Notes: generated by a model not told the origin, from the letters alone. Positions 27,101 to 36,191 are shown, counted from the first letter of the stretch. The stretch: 64,000 nucleotides of DNA from JAUVZF01 sp964539385 (GCA_964539385.1 CAZIJC010000002.1:19859-83858); one strand, 5' to 3'. Numbers and translations are program-made.

Positions 27101-27648
27101 AACAGAGTTTCCAGACCGACGGTCGGCAGTACCTGTTCTCGACGCTGCGGCCCGAGGAGCCGCCCGACGGAAGCCTCCGCCTCGTCGCGATGGACAGCGA
27201 CTACCTAGCCATCCTCGTATTCGTCGTCATCCTGGCGGTCGGCATCGCGCTCCTGCTGACGCCGTGGACGACGCGGTGCATCGCCGTGGGCGCCTTCATC
27301 ACTCTGATGGTCCTGCTGGGCGTGTTCGCACCGACGTTTGCGGTCCAGGTAACCCGCAGCGTGATGGTTGCCGCCGTCTCCATCGTGGCGGTCATCTGGC
27401 TCCTGTGGTACCTGCTGTGGACCCGCCCGCGCGATCCGCGCATCGGCCAGCGCAAGAAGGCCCGCCGGGCGGCCCGCGAGGCGGCGCTCGCCAGGGCCAG
27501 GGCCGCTGCGCAGCAAGCGGGCGCGCCGGCGACCAAAGCGACGCCGGCCAAACCTCCGGCCGAGAACGTAGCGCAGACCGCCGAGGAAGGCCAGCCGCCG
27601 CCACAAGACAATGACGACGACAAGGAAGGGGGTGACGACGATGCGTAA
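24133..27648 (+). CDS. giant membrane-anchored protein, module 1 of a repeated family
   Basis: The 1171-residue protein has a signal peptide (about 1-28) and a mature start with two related motifs, YIPYEKLREVF and FLPYEKFQELWKAA. A very long beta-rich region follows, then a cluster of C-terminal membrane helices (about 1025-1098) and a basic, then acidic, cytoplasmic tail. The same domain plan appears twice in the next gene (for example GRQQGVVVVQV here and DRQQGDIVVQV there). No enzyme motif or known family is recognised. The last eight bases overlap the start of the next gene. I infer an exported surface or envelope protein. ATG 24133 is chosen because it precedes the signal peptide directly. 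Confidence 0.7.
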   Translation: MTMRTSRIWPMVVVLTMAVFLPMVEAVHAAAAEPAAKPLSAEEAKAVREQSIYIPYEKLREVFEKQGRGVFLPYEKFQELWKAARDKTAPPPETKPPIDALITEVSGVATVSKDVVTVEATLKFEVLKEGWNEVLLRLRDVALTKATLGAEPARIISDAKAGYKLLVEKKGKDPQQFTLTLGFAKAYSKAPGQNSVSFESPQAPVSKWEVRIPESGVKVNIHPLLAATEVPPAAGADAKQTVVLAFVGAAPTVRIDWTPKAEGAKGLAALASVQIEQQTAIEEGVTRTRATLAYEISRAELASLQVEVPANQKVAGVFDPNVREWSVEAAGGVQKITVQLFEPAKKTQNLTLELEKFSAEQPPQVKVPVIKALGVGRQQGVVVVQVASGLRAEAVAHAGLLQLDAAELPKTLAKGKWDFSYRYAALPFDLTLGVEKVQPRILADSLVEAHLGTEALTVDLLTVYTVERAGVFRFEIDVPEGYDVRSVRGAAVGKAVRPAQVEAHHLEGPNKTRLVVNLSRKAMGKVALAVGLHKTLHEPDLLAPTGKAANIPLAIPRVAPDSVQRETGRLVVYAPESLRVNPDKPTGLRTVTFQEATKDMRRTQRGGERPVLAFAYTEEPASLALAAERRKPHVTVRQLLVARIDSGVVKYSATFFYDVLYSGVKNLRLDVPQDLAADIRVTPLTIRHETIAEKPDDLADGYVAWQLTGDAEFMDSVGVTLTWEKKIEKLDVGKSVNLDIPRLIPRDIDRAWGQIVLAKAETIDVQRAEGEEKVKGLRPIDPQHDLMPGAAVKAAARAFEFHEDWALTVVATMYKLEDIKHTAIERAFVRMVVTRSDLISVQALYRARSARQRLRVRLPADFHEFDRDPLRINGRPVSLEHSGDRTTFFVPLISLTPDEPFLLELRYTVKGAGMTLECPVFPEEPAVQKVYLSAWLPEEWDFLGSVGPWTDELYWHVRLGDLVWYPAPYRNDASLLEWVRQGMKTEGGAEQSFQTDGRQYLFSTLRPEEPPDGSLRLVAMDSDYLAILVFVVILAVGIALLLTPWTTRCIAVGAFITLMVLLGVFAPTFAVQVTRSVMVAAVSIVAVIWLLWYLLWTRPRDPRIGQRKKARRAAREAALARARAAAQQAGAPATKATPAKPPAENVAQTAEEGQPPPQDNDDDKEGGDDDA

Positions 27649-30600
27649 CACCATCCCCATCCTGTTGCTGGCCTTGGCAGCCCTGACGGCGCCCGCTGCG
27701 GCCGTCAACAAGCCGCCGCCGGCCAATCTGCAATCTCAAATCTCAAATCTCAGATCTGAAATCCGAGATCCGAAATCCGAGAAAACGGTCCGCGAACTGC
27801 TCGTCCCGTTCGAGGACCTCAGCGTCCTGCTCGAAGGCGATCCGAACCGCGTCCTCCTGTCGCGCGACGAGTACGAGGCGCTCCTGGAGAAGGCGAAGAA
27901 GCAGGCCGAGGCCCGCGCCCCGCGCCAGGCGCTTCTCGTTTCGGCAGACTACCAGGCCAAGGCCGGCGACGAGCGGGCCGAGATCGCCGGCACGCTCACC
28001 GTCAGTGTCCTGGAAGACGGTCTGCACGCCGTCGGCCTCGACGTTGGAGGCGTGGGCCTGCGCGGGGCCACGCTCGACGGCAAAGGCGCCCCGGTCGGCC
28101 TCTCGGACGACGGGCGGCTCACACTGTTCGTTGAGGGCAAGGGCGAGCACAAACTCGTTCTCGACGTGGTGGCCCCGCTTCAGACCACCGCCGCCAGGCA
28201 GATCCTGAACTTCCGCCTGCCCACCCCCGCGCCGGCACGCATGCGGCTGACCGTCCCGGGCGACGTCGAGGTCAAGTCCGGCGCGCCGGTCGTCGCGCGC
28301 GTCTTCGACGAGGCGGCCGAGGTCACGCGCATTGAAATCCTGCCGCAGCGAGGCGACGTCTCGCTCGTCATGACGCTCAACAGCCGCCTCCTGCGAAAGG
28401 ACCGCATCGTCGTCGCCCGGTCGGTCTTCCTGGACGAGGTGACGCAGGCCTACGAGCGGCTGCACGCCACCGTCTCAATGGCCGTCCTGCACCGGGCCGT
28501 CAAGGGTTTCCGGTTCGCCGTCCCGGCGGGGTTCGAGGTAACCGACGTCCGGTCGCCGAATCTGGCGCGCTGGGCCATCGTGACCGAATCCGGCCGCCGC
28601 ATCCTCGACGTCCACCTTCGCGACGAGACGACCGAGACGGTCGTCCTGAACCTGTCGGCCGTGCGGATGAAGCCGGACCTCGGGGCGTGGGCGCTGGCGA
28701 AATTCGAACCGCTCGACGTCGTCGGCCACGTGGCCGTCGTCGGCCTGGCGGTCGAGGACCGGCTGAAGGCCGAGGCCGTCTCGCCCGAGGGCCTCATCGC
28801 CATCGACACGGCAGTCCTCGTGAAGGCGCTGCCGGCCACGGTGCTGGAGGCCCGGCCGGGTGCGGCAAAGATCCGCCCGGTCGTGGCGTATTACGCGCCG
28901 CAAGCGGCGTTCGGCCTGACGGCCCGGTTCGTCAAGCCGCCCGCGCGACTGCGCGTAACGACCAACCTGCTGGTGATCCTCGAGGACGGCGGCCTGACGG
29001 TGCGCGGCGGGTTCGCCCTGGTGCCGGAGCAAGAGAAACGCTTCGCCTTCGATTTCTCCGTCCCCGCCGGATGGGACGTGACCAGCGTCACGGCCGATGG
29101 CGGCGGCGTGACGTTCGAGCGGTACGGCAAGCCCGGCCAGGAAGGACGCGTCCACGTTCGCCTGGCCCAAGGCGTGCCCGCCGCCGCGGAGCGGCAGGTG
29201 CTCTTCACGGCCGTCCACGTGCCGAAGACCTGGTTCAGCGAGTGGGCCGGGACGGCCATGGAGTTTCCGGTCTTCGCCGTCTCGGGCGCCGCCCGCGACG
29301 TGGGCGCCATCGCCGTGGACGCTCGCGACGACATGGTCGTCCGGCCCGAGGCGCTCGAGCGCCTCATGCCGCTCGATGAGAACGAGAAGACCCGCTACGG
29401 TCTCCAGGGCGTGGCCGCCGCTCTCGCCTACCGATACGACGCCCAGCCGTATCGGGCCCGCCTGACGGTCGAGCGCACCCTGCCGCGCATCACCGCCCAG
29501 ACCTTCTCGTTCTTCCGGGTCGAGCGTGACGTGCTGGCAGCCCATTACGAGATCGTCTACGACGTGACGCAGGCCAGGACGCGGCGGCTGAGACTACTGC
29601 TGCCGGAAGAGACGCCCACGGCGCTCTCGATCCGCGGCCTGGGCGGCGTGGCGCTCAAGGAGTACACGAGCGAGATCGTCGGCGAGGAAGGCAGCCGGCG
29701 GCGCCGGTGGACCGCCCTTCTGGCCGAGCGCCGAAGCGGCGCCGTCCGCCTGGCGGTCGATTTCCAGCAGCGGCTCGCCGAACTCGAACCCGAGAACCTG
29801 GCCCTGCCGATCGTCGAGGCCGACGGCGTGGCGTACCAGTCGGGCCTGGTGGCCGTCGAGGGCAGCCCCGAACTCGACGTCGTCGTTACAACCGGGGCCC
29901 GGAGAGTCGACATCGGCGAACTCGTCGATGCCGAGTACCAGCCGGGCCGCCGACTCCTGGGCGCTTACGGGTTCGTCGGCAATACGGCGCCCGTCGCGGT
30001 GGCGGTGGCGCGGCATCCCACGCTGGGTCTTCCGCCGGCGATCATCCAGCGGGCGGAGTTGGCGACGGTCCTGTCGGCCGACGGCCTGGCCCAGACATCC
30101 GCCCGGTTCCTTCTACGGACCAAGGCCCTGTTCCTCGAAGTCCGGCTGCCCGAGGACTCGACCCTGTGGTCGGCCGCCCTCGACGGCGAGCCCATCAAGC
30201 CGCAGCGCGAGGCCGAAAGCATGTTGCTGAACCTTCCGGCCGCCGCCGCCGGGGCCGTCCGCGACCTGCGCGTCGTCTACGAGACGCCGGTCGACGGGAT
30301 GGCGTTCTGGAGGGGGCTCGACGTTCCGGCCCCGCGCCTGTTCCTTCACGCCGAGCCCACCGCCGAGGGTAAAGAGGTGCCGGTGGCGGACCTGGAGTGG
30401 CAACTGTTCATGCCCAGCGGCTACCGGGTGATTCGGGCCGAGGGCAGCGTCGTGACCGGCCAGGTGACGGCGCCGCCGCTGGCCGTGGCCAACGTGGCCG
30501 GCGCCTTTTACGCCGGTTCGGGCGGCGTGGATTTTGACCACGGCGCCCTGGGCCTCGTCCTGATGGGCTTCGGCGGATGCGCGATGAAGAGCGCGAAGGA

Positions 30601-33600
30601 GATGGCGGTCGGACGTTGGGACTCAGCGCGGGATGGTGCGGATGCGCCTCGAGACTATTTCTATGGCGACGAGTCGGAGGAGGAAGCAGCCAAGACGGGG
30701 GAGGATTTGGAGATCGCCGGCGGCGCCACTTTGAGCATGAGAGAGAAAGCCTCGCGGAGCGCCCGCCCACACGGTGCCAAGGACGCCAACCGGCTTGCGA
30801 TTCGGACGGGGGAGCGCAGAGCGGCCGACGAGGCGGGAACCGGGGCTAAACCCGCCGACAAACCGCCTTCCGTCGGCACAGCCCCGGCGCCGAAGACCAA
30901 ACCGGAGCCGGCCGCACTCACGCCTCGCGCGCCGCCCAAGAGGCCCGTAACGCCCGCGAAGAAGGAGGATGCTGCCAAAAGGAAACTCCATCGGGCCTGG
31001 GCACTGGAGGGCGTCGCCAGCCTCAAGATCGACCTCGTCAAGACCGGCGAGGCCGTCACGTTCCAGAGCCTCGGCACCGAGCCTCGCCTGACACTGACCG
31101 TCGTGGACGCCGGCCGCATGGAGGCGCTGGCGTGGGCGCTCGCGCTGGCGGTGCTGGTCGTCGGTCTGGCGCTGACGTCGCGGCCGGCGGCCGCCAAGGC
31201 GGCCTACGTCGTCGGCGTGGGCCTGGTGGCGACGCTCATCCCCGTCATCACGGGCCGCATCGAACTGGCGATGCTCGTCAACGGGGCGTTCTACGCGGCG
31301 TGCCTGCTGATCCTGTACTACCTGGTGGCGGGTTGTGTGCGGTGGTTCGCCGGCAAGGTGAGCGGCACGTTTGCGCCTCCGGCGACTGCGGCGGCGGGGA
31401 TGGTGCTCGCCATCGCCGCAGGCGTGCTGCTGGCCGGCGGCGCATCGGCCGTCGCCGACCAGAAGGGCGCGCCGTACGTCATCCAGGTGGTGCCCCCGCC
31501 GAAGCCCGTCAAGGTGCCGGCCGACGCCATCATCCTGCCCTACGATCCCGCCTCCAAGACGGGCATCCAGGACGCCGACCGCCTGCTCGTGCCGTACGCC
31601 AGGTACGTCGAACTGTGGAACCAAGCGTATCCCGAGAAGCCCATCGGCAAGAAGAAACCGCCGGCGCCGTACGCGCTGGCCGGGGCGGCGCTGACGGCCA
31701 CGCTCAAGGGCGAGGAGTACCTGCTCGTCGAAGGGCATATCGACATCGACGTCTACACCGACTCCTACGCCGTCGTGCCGCTGCCGCTGGAGGGCGGTGT
31801 CCTGGCGAAGGCCGACCTGGACGGCGCTCCCGCGCGGCTGAGCGTTGCCGAGACGGCGCCCGCGCCGAACCGGAAGAAGTCGTCGAAACCGCTGCCACAG
31901 TCCTTCGTCGTGCTCTACGTTTCGGGCAAAGGGCGGCACCGTCTTGACCTGGCGGCGCGGATGCGGCTGCATCGGCGCGGCGGATGGCGCGGCGTCGAAG
32001 GGCGGCTGCCGGTCGCCCCCGCCACGGCCCTGGCGCTGACCGTCCCGGACGCCGGGACAGAGGTTCGCCTGGGCGGCGTACCGGACCGCGCCTCCTACGA
32101 CACGAAGGCGGCCGGCCAGACAATCGAAACGGCCCTCGGCGCGGGCGGCTCGGTCTCCATTCAGTGGCGGCCGAAGGTCAGCGAAGGACAACTCGACCGG
32201 ACCCTGACCGCCGGATCGAAGGCCGTACTGGACGTTCAGGAAGACAGCCTGCGGCTGGTGTGGTCGCTTCACCTTGAGTTCCGCCGCGGCGAGCGAGACT
32301 TCTTTACCGTCGAGGTGCCGGGCGGCTACACCGTCGAGAAGGTGGAAGGGACGAACATCCGGGGATGGGAGGCCAAGCAGGCTGGCGAGCGGCAGGAGGT
32401 GACCGTGACCCTCCTGAAACCGGCCAAGGGGTCGGAGGACTTCACGATCACCATCTGGCGACAGGCCGATGCGGGCTCCTCGCCGGTGGCGGGTGGGGAG
32501 TTCGACGCCCCGGTCGTCGGTGTAACCGGTGCGCTCAGGCACACGGGGCAACTCGTGATCCGTCGCAGTCCGCTCCTGGACCTTCGGACGGTCGCTACCA
32601 GCGGTGTCCGCCGCGACGATCTGCCGCCCGAACCGAAGAAAACGGGAGGCGGCGCGGGGGCGACCGAGAGCCCCCTCGGCATCCGCCCGCAGGAGGCGTA
32701 CCGTTTCGTGGCCACGCCGTTCTCGGTCCGTCTGGCGGCGGCGCCCGCCGTGGCGAAGAAATCGGCGACCGTCCAGATGATCGTGCGCGTGGCCCAGCGC
32801 GAGCGGAGCATGGAGGCCCGGGCGACGCTCACCGTCCGGAACCGGCCGCTTTACTGGGCCCGGTTCGTCGTGCCGCCCGACTTGAAAGTGGACCGCGTGC
32901 TGGCGCCCGGCACGTTCGAGTGGGCGCTGACCGACGAGGCGGGTCGCAGGGTCCTGACGGTGTACCTGGCAAGCGGCGTGCAAGGCGCGTGCCCGATCCT
33001 TCTGCAGGGCAAACTGGGCGAGGACCGGGAAACGCTCGATACCGCCGTGCCGCACCTGGAGGTCCTGGACGTCGATCGCCAGCAGGGCGACATCGTCGTG
33101 CAGGTGGACCCGGCGTTCGAGGTGCGGACGGAGGCCCTTGAGAACATCGAGCGGGCGCTCCTGCACCGCGCCGGCGGGTGGCTGAGCAGCGACCAGAAGA
33201 CCCTGGCCGCGCTGGCCCTCCACTACACGCGTCCCGATTACGCGGGGCGGCTGGTTCTGACGGCGAAAAAGCCGGATGTCACGTGCTTCACGGTCACGAA
33301 CGCGCGGGTCACCGACCGGTCGATCGACGAGACGATCCTCGTCAGTTGGACGATCCGTGGCGCCGGTGTTCGCGACGTTTCGCTGGTGCTGCCGGCGTGG
33401 ATGAAGGACGCCCGCATCAGCGTGCCTCTGCTGAGGCAGAAGACGATTACGCCGGTTGCGGATGATGCGGCGTCGGTCCGCGTGCACCTGGAACTTCAGG
33501 ACGAGGTCATGGGCGAGTTGCGCGTGCTCATCGAGAACGACCGTCTGCTGGCCGGCGGGACGCACGACGCGCCGATTCCGAGAGTCGAGACCGGCCGGAC

Positions 33601-35485
33601 CGACCGCCGCTACGTTGCCCTCGAGAGCGCCGGTCGCGATGAGGTCATCGTCGAGGCGCGCGAGGGCCTCGAGCCGCTGAGTCGCCAGCAGAAGGAGTGG
33701 GCGGCCGTGGCCCGGATGCTGCGCGGCGGCATGACGCAGGCGTTCATCGTGTCGCCCGGGGCCGAGGCGCCGCGCCTGGCGTTCAGCACGAAAGAGCGGG
33801 AGACCGTGGAGACCGTCGAAGCGAAGATCGGCCTGGCCCAGACGGTCCTGGTTTTCGACTCGAGCGGCGCCTACCGGGCCGAACAGACGTATCGCATCGA
33901 CAACCGGACCGAACAGTTCCTCGAGATCGAACTGCCGGAGGCGGCCGCCCTGTGGACCGCCGTCGTGGCCGGCCTGCCGGTCAAGCCGACGCTCATGGAC
34001 GATGCGCGGCGCGTGCGCATCCCGATCGTCAAGACCGCCGAGGGCGACCTCGATTACGCGGTCATCCTGAAGTACGGAGGCAGCATCGACGACCTCGGCG
34101 CGCTGCGTGTGTCGGTCGCGTTTCCGCTCATCCGTCCGGTTAACATCAACGCGGAACTCAGCCAGGTGCAGGTGTACCTGCCCGAGACGCACGCCTGGTT
34201 CTGGTTCCGTGGAACGATGAGCCGGGTGACGGAAGAGGGCACCCTCCAGGCGGGCGTCCTGGCGTACAAGAACAAACTGGCCGGCCGCCTGATGCAGACG
34301 CTGCGGTCCGACAACCCGTTTGCCCAGACGCGAGCGAAGACGAACCTTTTCCAGATTTCTCGCGATATCAAGACGCACAAGCAATCGCTGGGACAGAAGT
34401 ACTACGGAAACGAGGCGCTGCAATCGGAACTGTCGAACGCGGGCGTGGTCCTCAAGAACGTCGACAAGGAGATCCAGGCCCAGGAGCAGGCCCAGCAGGT
34501 GGACGCCGACTTCAACAACGATCTGATAAGGCAAGCGTACGGAGAGCAGCACAATCGCCGGGCGCGGAACCTCGTCCAGGACCTCGGCCCCAACTGGAAG
34601 GCGCAGCCGCAGCAGACGGGTGCCCGGCCGGCCGACCAGTTCGACTTCAACGACGCCTGGCTGGCCGAGAACCGGCTCGGCAACAAGGAGGCCGAAGCGC
34701 GGCAGAAGAAGGGCGCCGCACGGTTCCAGCTGGGTGGACAACAGGGCGCTGCGGTGCAGCAGCCGGTCCCGGGGCCGCAGTCGCAGGCCGCAGGACAGAT
34801 GTTCCAGAGGTTCGCCGGAAAAGACTTGGCCGACCGGCAGGGGCAGCAAGCCGCCAGGCAGCAGCAGCGCCGCCTCAGCCAGAGCGAGGTCGTCGAGCGG
34901 TACCAGCAAAAACTCCAGCAACGGGCCGAACTGGAGAAGAAGCAACTCAGCGTGAGAGGCACGGGCACGACCGTAGACGGGATCCGCAGCGGGGCGGCCG
35001 ACGCTGACGCAATATTCCAGTTTGACGTGTATTTGGGGGGGAAGCAACGTGAGAGGGGGGAAGCATTCAGCCACACCATTCCTGTGGGTGGGCACCCGTG
35101 GGTTGCCAGGGCGGGTGAGGTCCCAGCAGGCCTTGCCAGCCTGGACGTCGAACTGCCGCGCCGCGGCACGCTGTTCCAGTTCACCATGCCGCGCGGTGAG
35201 GCCGAGATCACGGCCCGGTCGGCGTCGATGCCGCTCATTGAGGGCCTGGAGCGCGTGGCCGGTGTGGTGGTGCTCGTCGTGGTGATCGTGCTGGTGCGGC
35301 GATGGCTGCGCGGCCGCGAGATCGGTCTGAAAACCCAGAGCACGATCGCGACGGTGCTGATTATCCTGGGCGTAGTCGGCATTGCACTGGGTATCTTCCC
35401 GGTGGCGGGCCTGCTGGCGCTGGCTGTCGGCGTCGGCGTGAAGATCAAGTTGTTCTTCGCCCGCCGCAGGCCGGCAGCGGCGTAG
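27641..35485 (+). CDS. giant two-module membrane protein, paralogue of the preceding protein
   Basis: This 2614-residue protein fuses two copies of the module in the upstream gene. Module 2 (1-1150) begins after a signal peptide with LLVPFEDLSVLL and LLSRDEYEALLEKA. Membrane helices at about 1165-1275 end in a sequence that looks like a second signal peptide (VLAIAAGVLLAGGASA). Module 3 begins near 1298 with IILPYDPASK and LLVPYARYVELWNQA. After it comes a Gln-rich coiled region (about 2220-2440) and C-terminal helices (2536-2605). ATG 27641 follows AAGGAAGGGGG and overlaps the previous stop; an earlier in-frame ATG at 27611 is less likely. Function unknown. Confidence 0.7.
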   Translation: MRNTIPILLLALAALTAPAAAVNKPPPANLQSQISNLRSEIRDPKSEKTVRELLVPFEDLSVLLEGDPNRVLLSRDEYEALLEKAKKQAEARAPRQALLVSADYQAKAGDERAEIAGTLTVSVLEDGLHAVGLDVGGVGLRGATLDGKGAPVGLSDDGRLTLFVEGKGEHKLVLDVVAPLQTTAARQILNFRLPTPAPARMRLTVPGDVEVKSGAPVVARVFDEAAEVTRIEILPQRGDVSLVMTLNSRLLRKDRIVVARSVFLDEVTQAYERLHATVSMAVLHRAVKGFRFAVPAGFEVTDVRSPNLARWAIVTESGRRILDVHLRDETTETVVLNLSAVRMKPDLGAWALAKFEPLDVVGHVAVVGLAVEDRLKAEAVSPEGLIAIDTAVLVKALPATVLEARPGAAKIRPVVAYYAPQAAFGLTARFVKPPARLRVTTNLLVILEDGGLTVRGGFALVPEQEKRFAFDFSVPAGWDVTSVTADGGGVTFERYGKPGQEGRVHVRLAQGVPAAAERQVLFTAVHVPKTWFSEWAGTAMEFPVFAVSGAARDVGAIAVDARDDMVVRPEALERLMPLDENEKTRYGLQGVAAALAYRYDAQPYRARLTVERTLPRITAQTFSFFRVERDVLAAHYEIVYDVTQARTRRLRLLLPEETPTALSIRGLGGVALKEYTSEIVGEEGSRRRRWTALLAERRSGAVRLAVDFQQRLAELEPENLALPIVEADGVAYQSGLVAVEGSPELDVVVTTGARRVDIGELVDAEYQPGRRLLGAYGFVGNTAPVAVAVARHPTLGLPPAIIQRAELATVLSADGLAQTSARFLLRTKALFLEVRLPEDSTLWSAALDGEPIKPQREAESMLLNLPAAAAGAVRDLRVVYETPVDGMAFWRGLDVPAPRLFLHAEPTAEGKEVPVADLEWQLFMPSGYRVIRAEGSVVTGQVTAPPLAVANVAGAFYAGSGGVDFDHGALGLVLMGFGGCAMKSAKEMAVGRWDSARDGADAPRDYFYGDESEEEAAKTGEDLEIAGGATLSMREKASRSARPHGAKDANRLAIRTGERRAADEAGTGAKPADKPPSVGTAPAPKTKPEPAALTPRAPPKRPVTPAKKEDAAKRKLHRAWALEGVASLKIDLVKTGEAVTFQSLGTEPRLTLTVVDAGRMEALAWALALAVLVVGLALTSRPAAAKAAYVVGVGLVATLIPVITGRIELAMLVNGAFYAACLLILYYLVAGCVRWFAGKVSGTFAPPATAAAGMVLAIAAGVLLAGGASAVADQKGAPYVIQVVPPPKPVKVPADAIILPYDPASKTGIQDADRLLVPYARYVELWNQAYPEKPIGKKKPPAPYALAGAALTATLKGEEYLLVEGHIDIDVYTDSYAVVPLPLEGGVLAKADLDGAPARLSVAETAPAPNRKKSSKPLPQSFVVLYVSGKGRHRLDLAARMRLHRRGGWRGVEGRLPVAPATALALTVPDAGTEVRLGGVPDRASYDTKAAGQTIETALGAGGSVSIQWRPKVSEGQLDRTLTAGSKAVLDVQEDSLRLVWSLHLEFRRGERDFFTVEVPGGYTVEKVEGTNIRGWEAKQAGERQEVTVTLLKPAKGSEDFTITIWRQADAGSSPVAGGEFDAPVVGVTGALRHTGQLVIRRSPLLDLRTVATSGVRRDDLPPEPKKTGGGAGATESPLGIRPQEAYRFVATPFSVRLAAAPAVAKKSATVQMIVRVAQRERSMEARATLTVRNRPLYWARFVVPPDLKVDRVLAPGTFEWALTDEAGRRVLTVYLASGVQGACPILLQGKLGEDRETLDTAVPHLEVLDVDRQQGDIVVQVDPAFEVRTEALENIERALLHRAGGWLSSDQKTLAALALHYTRPDYAGRLVLTAKKPDVTCFTVTNARVTDRSIDETILVSWTIRGAGVRDVSLVLPAWMKDARISVPLLRQKTITPVADDAASVRVHLELQDEVMGELRVLIENDRLLAGGTHDAPIPRVETGRTDRRYVALESAGRDEVIVEAREGLEPLSRQQKEWAAVARMLRGGMTQAFIVSPGAEAPRLAFSTKERETVETVEAKIGLAQTVLVFDSSGAYRAEQTYRIDNRTEQFLEIELPEAAALWTAVVAGLPVKPTLMDDARRVRIPIVKTAEGDLDYAVILKYGGSIDDLGALRVSVAFPLIRPVNINAELSQVQVYLPETHAWFWFRGTMSRVTEEGTLQAGVLAYKNKLAGRLMQTLRSDNPFAQTRAKTNLFQISRDIKTHKQSLGQKYYGNEALQSELSNAGVVLKNVDKEIQAQEQAQQVDADFNNDLIRQAYGEQHNRRARNLVQDLGPNWKAQPQQTGARPADQFDFNDAWLAENRLGNKEAEARQKKGAARFQLGGQQGAAVQQPVPGPQSQAAGQMFQRFAGKDLADRQGQQAARQQQRRLSQSEVVERYQQKLQQRAELEKKQLSVRGTGTTVDGIRSGAADADAIFQFDVYLGGKQRERGEAFSHTIPVGGHPWVARAGEVPAGLASLDVELPRRGTLFQFTMPRGEAEITARSASMPLIEGLERVAGVVVLVVVIVLVRRWLRGREIGLKTQSTIATVLIILGVVGIALGIFPVAGLLALAVGVGVKIKLFFARRRPAAA
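27729..27782 (+). repeat. AT-rich repeat inserted in frame within a coding sequence
   Basis: Inside the giant gene, right after the signal peptide, lies a run of degenerate AAATCTCAAATC / AAATCCGAGATCC units, encoding NLQSQISNLRSEIRDPKSE. The base composition is far below that of the surrounding gene, and the stretch is absent from the other two modules at the same position. It therefore looks like an intergenic-type repeat that landed in frame. Confidence 0.7.
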
Positions 35486-35511
35486 CCGGGATGAGTTGAG
35501 CCGGTTCTTGC

Positions 35512-35539
35512 GCGCGGCGGCCGTCGCTGGCCGCCGCGC
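35512..35539 (+). terminator. hairpin terminator after the giant genes
   Basis: GCGCGGCGGCC pairs with GGCCGCCGCGC (11 bp) around the loop GTCGCT, followed by CGCTCTTTCC. It lies 26 bases past the stop of the giant gene and before the zinc-ribbon gene. The T-run is poor, so termination may be partial. Confidence 0.55.
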
Positions 35540-35615
35540 CGCTCTTTCCACGTGACAAGGCGTGCGGCCTGCCGCTACACTGGTCGGCGTCCAGAATGTG
35601 GAAAGGGGTCTGCCG

Positions 35616-36119
35616 ATGGAATGCCCGGCTTGTGGTAATACGCTGACGCAGATGACGGTGGCGGAAGTTACAGTGGATGTGTGTGAAGGCGGCTGCGGCG
35701 GCATCTGGTTCGACAACCAGGAGATCCGGAAGTTGGACGACCGGGAAGAGGCCGCCGGCGAGGCGCTGCTCGACGTCCAGCGCGACCCCAACGTCACGGT
35801 GGATCACGACGCCCAGTGGGGCTGCCCGCGCTGCGGCCACCCGGCGATGACGCGCCATTTCTACAGCCCGAAACGCGCCGTCGAAGTGGACGAGTGCCCG
35901 AGATGCGGTGGTGTCTGGCTCGACGCGGGCGAACTGGCCACCATCCGCACCCAGTACGAGAGCGGCGAGGCGCGCCGGGCCGCCCATCGCGAGTTCGCCC
36001 AAAGCCTCTACAACGAGCAACTGGCCGGGATGCAGCCGGAACGTGCCCCCGTCTCGGCCGAGACGGACGAGGGGGCCGGGCCGACGGAGATGCTCCGCCG
36101 CCTGCTCCATTTCATCTGA
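35616..36119 (+). CDS. zf-TFIIB zinc-ribbon protein
   Basis: The 167-residue soluble protein has two zf-TFIIB type zinc ribbons: CPACG ... CEGGCGGIWFD (residues 3-32) and CPRCG ... CPRCGGVWLDAGEL (about 70-110). Proteins of this family bind zinc and have no agreed function; some may act in transcription or as zinc-handling factors. The start is ATG 35616 after GGAAAGGGG; the longer frame has no ribosome site. The rest, from 115, is helical and charged. Confidence 0.85.
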   Translation: MECPACGNTLTQMTVAEVTVDVCEGGCGGIWFDNQEIRKLDDREEAAGEALLDVQRDPNVTVDHDAQWGCPRCGHPAMTRHFYSPKRAVEVDECPRCGGVWLDAGELATIRTQYESGEARRAAHREFAQSLYNEQLAGMQPERAPVSAETDEGAGPTEMLRRLLHFI

Positions 36120-36172
36120 CGCGGGTTTCTGAAACCGTCAACCTGCCAACGGCAGGGCTCGGCGTCCAATCA

Positions 36173-36191
36173 CGTCGCCGTACCGGCGACG
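36173..36191. repeat. small perfect hairpin downstream of the zinc-ribbon gene
   Basis: CGTCGCCG and CGGCGACG pair perfectly around the three-base loop TAC. No T-run follows. It may be a transcript-end structure for the + strand gene. Confidence 0.4.

Noticed and set aside
30623..35797. 1724-codon - strand frame across the giant gene
   Set aside because: This is a GC-driven shadow. Its protein is rich in Arg, Ala, Gly and Val without domains, and the + strand carries module repeats and membrane helices.
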